A stretch of DNA of 64,000 nt from Myxococcales bacterium UBA1660 (lineage in GTDB: Bacteria > Myxococcota_A > Polyangia > Polyangiales > Houyiibacteriaceae): NCBI GenBank assembly GCA_002320815.1, contig DCLA01000068.1:68740-132739 (forward strand), given 5' to 3'. Numbering within the stretch: position 1 is the stretch's first letter; each line of letters starts with the position of its first letter. This document shows positions 28,896 to 35,896 of the stretch, one piece after another. The translations under genes were made by a program, and so were the position numbers. Under the pieces are notes generated by a model. It saw nothing but the letters and a program-made list of their open reading frames with translations, made no database searches and was not told where the DNA came from.

Positions 28896-29459
28896 ATGAC
28901 CTTCCGGATCCCCGTCATCGCGCTCGTCTTCGCCCTCGCTTGTGGAGGCGGCGAGCCCGCCGAAGAGCCCCAGCCCGCCGAGCCCACCAGCGGCACGGAG
29001 ACCGCGACCCCTGCAGCCCAGGCCACGACCCCGCCGCCCGGGCAACGCTCGGAGAACCTCTCCGCCCTCCAGCCCAACGTGACCGTCTACGTCGAGGGGC
29101 CGACTCGCACCACCACCGACGCGGTCTCCGCCGGCGGTACCTCGGACTTCGAGATCACCGTCCACGTGACCAACGACGGGGAGACCGACCTGGCCATCGA
29201 CCAGCTCGCCGCGCGCTTCGAGGTCTGGAGCGAGACCGACGAGCGGACCCCGTGCACCCTCCGGGAGGAAGACGACGCACCCGACGAGGCAGAGGAAGAC
29301 GACTCGACCTCTTGGGAGGTCACCGCGACCTGCACCTTCCCCACCGGTGGCCGCTACCAGGTGAACTCCTACGTGGCCTTCGAGGGCGAGGCGTTCGCCG
29401 GCGACTTCGACATCGAGCGCTACTACGCCGGCACCACCGAGGTCGTCATCGGCGAGTGA
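28896..29459 (+). CDS. Small acidic lipoprotein
   Basis: 187 residues with signal peptide and lipobox FALAC (Cys16), a Glu/Pro/Thr-rich linker (about 18-55), and a single beta-sandwich-like domain (about 60-187) with a VTNDGETDLAIDQLAARFEVW segment typical of immunoglobulin-like folds, and two Cys that could pair (PCTL and ATCTF). An acidic loop (EEDDAPDEAEEDD) may bind cations. No family recognised. It stands alone, 75 bases after the TETGNP lipoprotein gene. Confidence 0.78.
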   Translation: MTFRIPVIALVFALACGGGEPAEEPQPAEPTSGTETATPAAQATTPPPGQRSENLSALQPNVTVYVEGPTRTTTDAVSAGGTSDFEITVHVTNDGETDLAIDQLAARFEVWSETDERTPCTLREEDDAPDEAEEDDSTSWEVTATCTFPTGGRYQVNSYVAFEGEAFAGDFDIERYYAGTTEVVIGE

Positions 29460-29541
29460 ACTCCGGGCAGGTTCGTCCCGCGCAGAGCCCGCTCCGATTC
29501 CGTGCGCGCCAGCCCGACCGCCGCCTGATAGCCTGCCCGCG

Positions 29542-32500
29542 ATGAGTGAACGTGGAGGGAAGCGGCGCCGCGGCTGGCGCGCCGTGGTCGATCGAGTCGC
29601 CGCTGGCGCCCAGAACGCGCTCGAGATCGCGCGCATGGGCCGGCTCACCGAGCCCTACCGGGCCGAGTTCGACGTGCGCCATCAGGAGCGCCGCTACCGC
29701 CTCCGTCGCTACAAGGGCCAGCGGGTCCAGAACGCGGCCGACCGTCCCATCCTCCTCGTCCCGCCGCTGATGGTGACCTCCGAGGTCTACGACATCGCCG
29801 AGGACATCAGCGCCGTGGTGGCGCTCCTCCGGTCCGGCGTCGATGTCTGGCTCTGCGACTTCGGCGAGCCCGAGACCATCGAGGGCGGCATGGAACGCAC
29901 CCTCGACGACCACGTCGGCGCGGTCATCGACGCGGTCCGGCGCGTCCGGGAGATCACCGGCGAAGACGTGCACCTCGCGGGCTACTCCCAAGGCGGGATG
30001 TTCTGCTACCAGGCGGCCGCCTACCTGCGCAGCGAGGGCCTGGCCTCGGTGATCACCTTCGGCAGCCCGGTGGACATCCACCGCAACGTGCCCGGAGTCG
30101 TCGACGGGGTCGCGGCGCAGATGATCGAGGGGCTCCAGAAGGTCCTCGACAAGCCCCTGGCCGAGCTCGAAGGGCTCCCCGGGTTCCTGACCTCCACCGG
30201 GTTCAAGCTGCTCTCGGTCCGTAAAGAGGCCGCCCAGCTCGTCGACTTCGTGACCAAGCTCCACGACCGTCAGGCCCTGGAGAAGCGCGAGAGCCGCCGC
30301 CGCTTCCTGGGCGGTGAGGGCTTCGTGGCCTGGCCCGGGCCGGCGCTGCGCACCTTCATCGACGAGTTCATCGTCCACAACCGGATGCTCTCCGGCGGCT
30401 TCGTGATCGAGGGCCGGACGGTGACCCTCGCCGACATCCAGTGCCCCATCCTCTACTTCGTCGGCGAGCGCGACGACATCGCCAAGGCCTCCTCGGTGCG
30501 GGCGGTGCAGCGCGCCGGCGTCGACGCCGAGCTCTTCGAGGTAGCGCTCCCGGCCGGCCACTTCGGTCTGGTGGTCGGATCCCAGGCCCTCTCCCGCACC
30601 TGGCCCACGGTGATCCAGTGGATCCGCTGGCGCGAACACCACGGACCCAAGCCGGAGCTCCTCCGCGAGGAGCCGGCGGTGAAGCCCGGGATGGAGCCGG
30701 AGGACGTCGCCTTCGAGGACTTCGACTTCGACTACGAGCTGGTCCTCGATGCCGTCGGCGGTACGCTCACTTCGCTCTGGAACCGCCTGGGCCATGCGTT
30801 CGAGGACGCCGGCGACGCGCTGCAGGATCTCCGCTACCAGGTGCCGCGACTGCGCGAGCTCGAGCAGCTCGGTCCCGACTCCCGGGTGAGCATGGGCAAG
30901 GCCCTGGCCGACCGCGCCGCGAGCCATCCGGACCAGACCTTCTTCATGCACCGCGGTCGCGCCTTCACCTACCGGGAAGCCGACGGGCGCGTCAGCGCCA
31001 TCGTGCGTGGTCTCTGGAAGGAGGGCGTCCGGCCCGGCGACCGGGTCGCGGTGATCATGGGGCCGCGCCCCTCGTACCTCTCGGCGGTCGCGGCGCTGAA
31101 CCGGCTCGGGGCCGTCGCGCTCCTCATCCGGCCCGAAGCGAGCGTGCGCGAGCTGCGCCGGGCCCTCGCCCTGGGCGAGGCCAGCGCGCTCATCACCGAC
31201 CCCGAGCGCGCCGCCGCGGCCCGCACCGTGACCAAGCTGAAGGTCTTGGTCCTCGGTGGTGGCCCCGACCGCCGGCTGGCCATCGACGGGGTGGTCGACA
31301 TGGAGTCCATCGATCCCGCCGGGGTCGAGCTGCCGACCGACTTCGTCCCCGACGCCGGCACCGCCCAGGACCTCTCCATGGTCCTCTTCACGCCGGCGCG
31401 CCGGGCCCAAGGGGATCTGCGCACCGCTCAGATCACGAACGGGCGCTGGGCCTTCTCGGCGCTCGGCGCGGCCGCCGCCTGCACCCTCTCGCCCGACGAC
31501 ACGGTCTACGCGGCCCTCCCGCTCCATCACGCGGCGGGCATCCTGGTCACCGTCGGCGGCGCCCTGGTCGGCGGGGCTCGCCTGGCCCTCGCGGACGAGG
31601 TCGGCACCGGCGGCGGCGGCTTCCCCGCTCGGCTCGACGACGCGATGGAGCCCTTCTGGTCCGAGGTCCGCCGCTACGGCGCCACCGTCGTCTTCTACGC
31701 CGGCGAGATGTGCCGCTCGCTCACCCTGGCCCCCTTCTCGCCCCGGGACGCCACCAACCCGGTGCGGCTCTTCGCCGGGAGCGGGATGCGTCCGCGGGTC
31801 TGGCGAGAGCTCACCAGCCGCTTCGAGACGGGGGTGCTCGAGTTCTACGCCTCCACGGAGATCAACGCGATCCTCGCCAACGCCTCCGGTGCGAAGGTCG
31901 GCTCGGTGGGTCGCCCGCTGCCGGGCAGCGCGGAGATGGCCATCTGCCGCTACGACTTCGCGACCGGCGCCCTCGAGCGCGATGGCGGCGGCTTCCTGAT
32001 CCCGGTGGGCACCGGTGAGCCGGGCGTGCTGGTCGCGCGCCTCGAGCCCGCGATGCAGCTCGACGACCCCGAGCGGGTGGTCACCGACGCCTTCGGGAAG
32101 GGCGACCGCGCCTTCGTCACCGGCGACGTGCTCCGGAAGGACGCCGACGGCGACCACTTCTTCATCGGTCGGCTCTCCGAGGTCTTCCTGGCCGACGCCG
32201 TCCCAGTGTCGGTGCGGGTCCTGGAAGACGCGCTCGACACCCTCGACGAGGTCGCCCTCCCGGTGGTCTTCCTCGGCCGCATGGAGGGCGAAGAGGCGGT
32301 GGTCCCGGTGGCCTACGTCGCCGTCCGGGACGACGCGACGCTGGATCCCGATCGGGTGGCCGAGGCCTTCGCCGAGCTGCCGGTGAGCGCGTGGCCTCGC
32401 GCGATCCGCGAGGTCGAACTCGCGGCGATCCCGCTCACGGATGGGTACCGACCCATCAAGGCGCGACTGGACGACCTGCCGGTACCCAGGCCGGGCAGCT

Positions 32501-32571
32501 GGGTCCTCGAAGGGTCGACCTATCGCACCGAGGTGCGCAGCGTCGTACCCCGACCCCTCGACGCCGAGTGA
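29542..32571 (+). CDS. Fusion of a PhaC-like alpha/beta hydrolase with an AMP-binding acyl-CoA ligase-like domain
   Basis: 1009 residues. Residues about 40-365 form an alpha/beta hydrolase close to PHA synthases in layout (ILLVPPLMV, DVWLCDFGEPE, GYSQGGMF), but the nucleophile is Ser149, not the Cys of PhaC. Asp311 and His340 (PAGHFG) complete a triad. Residues about 450-990 are an ANL-type adenylating domain with FTYREADGRVSAIVRGLW, PLHHAAG, EFYASTEI, FVTGDVLRKDADGDHFFIGR and a C-terminal YRPIKARL Lys. The phosphate-binding loop, normally TSGTTGKPKG, is strongly altered (LFTPARRAQGDLRTAQ, about 615-630). Likely acts on acyl thioesters or esters at the membrane surface; substrate unknown. Confidence 0.85.
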   Translation: MSERGGKRRRGWRAVVDRVAAGAQNALEIARMGRLTEPYRAEFDVRHQERRYRLRRYKGQRVQNAADRPILLVPPLMVTSEVYDIAEDISAVVALLRSGVDVWLCDFGEPETIEGGMERTLDDHVGAVIDAVRRVREITGEDVHLAGYSQGGMFCYQAAAYLRSEGLASVITFGSPVDIHRNVPGVVDGVAAQMIEGLQKVLDKPLAELEGLPGFLTSTGFKLLSVRKEAAQLVDFVTKLHDRQALEKRESRRRFLGGEGFVAWPGPALRTFIDEFIVHNRMLSGGFVIEGRTVTLADIQCPILYFVGERDDIAKASSVRAVQRAGVDAELFEVALPAGHFGLVVGSQALSRTWPTVIQWIRWREHHGPKPELLREEPAVKPGMEPEDVAFEDFDFDYELVLDAVGGTLTSLWNRLGHAFEDAGDALQDLRYQVPRLRELEQLGPDSRVSMGKALADRAASHPDQTFFMHRGRAFTYREADGRVSAIVRGLWKEGVRPGDRVAVIMGPRPSYLSAVAALNRLGAVALLIRPEASVRELRRALALGEASALITDPERAAAARTVTKLKVLVLGGGPDRRLAIDGVVDMESIDPAGVELPTDFVPDAGTAQDLSMVLFTPARRAQGDLRTAQITNGRWAFSALGAAAACTLSPDDTVYAALPLHHAAGILVTVGGALVGGARLALADEVGTGGGGFPARLDDAMEPFWSEVRRYGATVVFYAGEMCRSLTLAPFSPRDATNPVRLFAGSGMRPRVWRELTSRFETGVLEFYASTEINAILANASGAKVGSVGRPLPGSAEMAICRYDFATGALERDGGGFLIPVGTGEPGVLVARLEPAMQLDDPERVVTDAFGKGDRAFVTGDVLRKDADGDHFFIGRLSEVFLADAVPVSVRVLEDALDTLDEVALPVVFLGRMEGEEAVVPVAYVAVRDDATLDPDRVAEAFAELPVSAWPRAIREVELAAIPLTDGYRPIKARLDDLPVPRPGSWVLEGSTYRTEVRSVVPRPLDAE

Positions 32572-32661
32572 TGGGCGCGCGCGGGGCGCTCGCGGCCTCC
32601 GCCTGAACCCGGCCACCTGACCCGAGCGATCCCTTCGGGGCACGCCGTGCTATGCCGCGGC

Positions 32662-34236
32662 GTGCCCCGTTCGGCCCTCGCCCTGGCGCTCGTCTTGCTC
32701 GGTGGCGCAGCCCTCCGCGCCCACGGCATCGAGCGCGGCCTCGTGTGGCACGACGAGGTCTTCACCCAGGTGTTCGCCGCGGGGAAGGGCGGCGAGGATT
32801 GGCTCCCCCTCTTCGACGGCCAGGTGCGGCCCGTGGCGGCCCTCCGCGAGGCACGGCGCCGGGACCCGGAGCGCTCCCTCCTCGACACCGCCACGCGCCT
32901 CGCTCGGGACGAGCCCCAGCACCCGCCCCTCTACTACGTGGCCGCTCGGGCGGCGGGGGCCGCCGTAGACCAGAGCGACGTCACCGGAGCCGCGGTGGGG
33001 CTCCGCTGGCTCACTTTCCTGACCTCGCTCCTCGCCCTCGGCGCCATGGTGTGGTTGGCGCGGGAGCTCTTCGTCGACCCGCGCCGAAGGCTCCTCGCGG
33101 TCGCGCTCTTCGCGGTCTCACCCTTCCACGTCCTCTACGCTCAGGAGGCGCGGGAGTATGCGCTGTGGACCGCGCTGGTGACGGCGACCTCGGCGGCCCT
33201 ACTGCATGCGCGACGCCGCGGGTCGATGGCCGTTCACCTCGGGTATGGAGCGCTGCTGGCCGTGAGCTTCTACGTCTCCTTCGCCACCGCTTCGGTGGCG
33301 CTGGGTCACGGCCTCTTCGTCCTCGCGGCGGATCTCCCGGAGCGCCGGTGGCCGGCCATGGGCCGGGCCACCTCGGGCTGGGCGTTCGCGCTCCTCCTCT
33401 TCGCGCCCTGGGCCCTGCTCCTCGGCCGGCACTGGGAGGCGTACCAGGCGTCCATGGCCTGGGCTCGGGAGATCACCATCCCCCGCACCGAGCTGCTCGA
33501 CGTCTTCGCCCTGAACGTCGGGCGTTCCTTTGCCGAGCTCGAGGCGGACACGGTGGTCGGTCCGATGGCCGCGGTCGTCGCGCTGGCGGTCGCTCTGGCC
33601 CTCCGCGGCGCGTACGCGCTGCGGACGTCCCCGGAGCCTCGAGCGCGCGAGACGCTCCTGCTCCTCGCCGGCCTGGCCCTGGGACCGGTGCTCCTGCTCC
33701 TGGTCCCCGACCTCGTCAGCGGAGGCATCCGGTCCCTCTCCGCGCGCTATCTGGTGCCCACGTGGGTCGCTCTCGCGCTCCTGGTCGCCGCGGCGTTCCC
33801 CGGGGGCGCGCGAGCCCCTCGCCGGGCGCGGCTTCCCATCGGCGCGGCCCTCGGCGCTCTGCTCGTCCTGGGCGCCATCACCGCCTTCGCGGCGGGGGCG
33901 GCGGTGAGCCCCTGGACCAAAGGGATCAGCCGCAGCCTGCCGGCCGTCGCCGCGGCCATTCCGCCGGGCGCGCTCCTGGTCGGGGACCACGAGCGGCACC
34001 ACCCGGGGACGATGTTGGTCCTCGCCGGCATGCTGCCCGACGACGTCGAAGTGCAACTCCTGGGCACGGTCGAGGCCTACGAGCTTCCCGACCATCCGGG
34101 GCCGCGGTACTTCCTGGATCCCAACCCGCGCTTCCGCGCGGACCTCGCGGCCGACGCGGGCGTGACGTGGGAGCGCGTCGCCGGCGACGAGCACGCCCCG
34201 CTCTGGCGCGCGTCACTCCCCGTCGACCACCAGTAG
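32662..34236 (+). CDS. Membrane glycosyltransferase of the GT-C (PMT/ArnT-like, family 39) type
   Basis: 524 residues from the GTG at 32662; a GTG five codons earlier is also possible. About ten to eleven membrane helices. The first periplasmic loop carries the acidic pair in HDEVFTQV and a later EPQHPPLYY, both hallmarks of polyprenyl-phosphate-sugar glycosyltransferases (the His-Pro-Pro loop). AQEAREYALW in loop 2 also fits. It would move a sugar from a lipid carrier to a lipid or protein acceptor in the periplasm. It follows the hydrolase-ligase fusion by about 90 bases; its last 24 bases overlap the convergent gene. Confidence 0.85.
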   Translation: MPRSALALALVLLGGAALRAHGIERGLVWHDEVFTQVFAAGKGGEDWLPLFDGQVRPVAALREARRRDPERSLLDTATRLARDEPQHPPLYYVAARAAGAAVDQSDVTGAAVGLRWLTFLTSLLALGAMVWLARELFVDPRRRLLAVALFAVSPFHVLYAQEAREYALWTALVTATSAALLHARRRGSMAVHLGYGALLAVSFYVSFATASVALGHGLFVLAADLPERRWPAMGRATSGWAFALLLFAPWALLLGRHWEAYQASMAWAREITIPRTELLDVFALNVGRSFAELEADTVVGPMAAVVALAVALALRGAYALRTSPEPRARETLLLLAGLALGPVLLLLVPDLVSGGIRSLSARYLVPTWVALALLVAAAFPGGARAPRRARLPIGAALGALLVLGAITAFAAGAAVSPWTKGISRSLPAVAAAIPPGALLVGDHERHHPGTMLVLAGMLPDDVEVQLLGTVEAYELPDHPGPRYFLDPNPRFRADLAADAGVTWERVAGDEHAPLWRASLPVDHQ

Positions 34237-34740
34237 CGCGCGGCCCTCCACCACCCGCCGTTGCGAGTCGCGGTAGCCCGCCGCGTCGGTTTCCTCGAGA
34301 TGGACCCGCACCCGGGTCCCGGCGACGACCAGACTCTGGTCCCGGTCCACCGCCACCTCCCCGTGCAGCGCCAACTCCCGGCCGTCGTCGAGGCGGACCC
34401 GGATGGGAGCCCGGTCGTGGATCGAGGTACCGGGGTCGATGGCCTCGGCATCCCGCGCGCGCGGCAGGACCACGCCGGTCGAGCCCCGCTTCCGGACGAG
34501 CGCGGTCCAGCGGCGCGCCACGCGGTGACGACGGAAAACCGCCCCCATCCACGGCGCCTGGGCGACCAGCCCCGCCACCCCGAGGCCGAGCGCGAGGGGC
34601 CACGACACCGGGGCCGCGAGGAGGCCGCAGACCCCCGCGAGGGCTCCGACGCCGGCGAGCACCGCGTGGAGCGATGCGGCGGGCCAGAGCGTCGGCACGT
34701 CGGGGGCGCGCTCGCGCCCGGAGCGGACGAGCTCGCGCAT
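34213..34740 (-). CDS. Small membrane protein, unknown, coupled to the upstream gene
   Basis: 175 residues. Two close N-terminal membrane helices (about 22-40 and 45-65) precede a basic segment (RRHRVARRWTALVRKRG) and a soluble beta-rich domain (about 95-175) with LALHGEVAVDRDQSLVVAGTRV. The start overlaps the stop of the 325-residue gene upstream (ATGA), so the pair is translationally coupled. The 3' end overlaps the convergent glycosyltransferase gene by 24 bases. No family recognised. Confidence 0.7.
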   Translation of the reverse strand: MRELVRSGRERAPDVPTLWPAASLHAVLAGVGALAGVCGLLAAPVSWPLALGLGVAGLVAQAPWMGAVFRRHRVARRWTALVRKRGSTGVVLPRARDAEAIDPGTSIHDRAPIRVRLDDGRELALHGEVAVDRDQSLVVAGTRVRVHLEETDAAGYRDSQRRVVEGRALLVVDGE

Positions 34741-35717
34741 CAGAGCCCCAGCGCCTGCGCGTCGCCGATCGCCTCGGCGCGCTGCTCTTCGGCGAGGTGG
34801 TGGATCTTCATGCCCACCGCGAGGCCCGCGGCGAAGATGCCGACGGAGAGACCCGCCGCGCCGAGGACGCCGGCCCCGGCGTGGCCGGCGTGGCCGAGCT
34901 CCACCCCGAGCTCGACGACCGTCATGCCCGCGTGCGCCGCGTCCACGCCGAGCGCCGCGCGCCCCTCGGCCTCGGCGCCGCGCCGCGAGGCCACCTCGTC
35001 GAGCAAGGTCTCTTCGCCGTGGTTCGTCCGCCAGCCTTCGCGGGCGGCGACTCGATTGAACGAGGTGGGGAGGTCGCCGGCCTCCCAGGCGTGGCCCGCA
35101 AAGCGGCTCCGCAGGTCGCCGAGGCCCTCGGTGGCCGCGTCGATGGCGGCGTCGACATCGGCCGGGGTGGACCCCGGACCGAGCCCGAGTCGGTCGGCGA
35201 CGGCCGCCTCCGCCGACCCGGGGGCGGCATTCCGGAAGTCGTCCAGGTTGGCCTTCACGTGGTCGCGCATCCGCTCGAGCTGCCCGAGGTGGCGATCGAT
35301 GGTCTGGAACGCGCGCTGCCGGACGCCCTCGCGCGCGCGAGAAGCGACCCGGTCCGCGACCTCTTCGACGACCTGGCCGCCGTCGTACCAACCGGCTTCG
35401 TCCTTCACCAGGTCTTCGAGCCGTTCCCGGGGCGCGGTGGCCAGGGCGCCGAGCGCGCGGGGGTTCTGCTGGAGGTAGCGGCTCAGACCTTCGCGGCCGC
35501 CCTCGTCGTAGGCGCGCGCGGCGTCGCGAGCGACGCCCTGCCAGCTCGGGGTGGAGCGCCGCCGCGCGGTCGAGACCGCGCGGGCTCCGTCGAGGTCGGC
35601 GACGGCTCGGTCCCGGACCTCGGCCGCGGTGGGCTGGGGACGGGCGGGGGAGGTCGCTTCGGGGCTGGCGGCGTGGGGCGTACGAGAGACGGGGCGGGCG
35701 GTGACGGGCGTGGGCAT
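34740..35717 (-). CDS. Unknown helical protein with a Gly-rich hydrophobic C-terminal segment
   Basis: 325 residues, no N-terminal signal; the first 45 are Pro/Thr/Ala-rich and look disordered. The middle (about 50-260) is highly charged and helical (GREGLSRYLQQNPRALGAL, HLGQLERMRDHVKANLDDFRNA). A Gly/Ala/His-rich hydrophobic stretch (about 270-305, GHAGAGVLGAAGLSVGIFAAGLAVGM) could insert in a membrane. The partner gene follows with a four-base overlap and encodes a small two-helix membrane protein. The layout is reminiscent of secreted effector plus immunity pairs, but nothing proves that. Confidence 0.7.
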   Translation of the reverse strand: MPTPVTARPVSRTPHAASPEATSPARPQPTAAEVRDRAVADLDGARAVSTARRRSTPSWQGVARDAARAYDEGGREGLSRYLQQNPRALGALATAPRERLEDLVKDEAGWYDGGQVVEEVADRVASRAREGVRQRAFQTIDRHLGQLERMRDHVKANLDDFRNAAPGSAEAAVADRLGLGPGSTPADVDAAIDAATEGLGDLRSRFAGHAWEAGDLPTSFNRVAAREGWRTNHGEETLLDEVASRRGAEAEGRAALGVDAAHAGMTVVELGVELGHAGHAGAGVLGAAGLSVGIFAAGLAVGMKIHHLAEEQRAEAIGDAQALGL

Positions 35718-35800
35718 CGAGCAGAACTCCGGGTTCGGGGTTGGAGGCCCCGTCCTCGTCCCGCTGCGGCGCCGGTTGCGCAGGCCGCCTCACTTCTCGC

Positions 35801-35831
35801 AAAAAAATCGGTCGACGCCCTCAGCCGAGGG
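35801..35831 (-). terminator. Possible terminator downstream of the GT2-GH16 gene
   Basis: On the minus strand a short hairpin (CCCTC...GAGGG, 35831-35818) is followed ten bases later by seven T (35807-35801). A homopolymer of seven is rare in this GC-rich DNA. The stem is short and too far from the T-run for a standard terminator, so confidence is low. Confidence 0.3.
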
Positions 35832-35896
35832 TGGACACGCAGTAGAGGGCCGGCTGGTCCTGCGCGTCGTCGAAGGCGCAGGCGCTGCCCCCGCGG

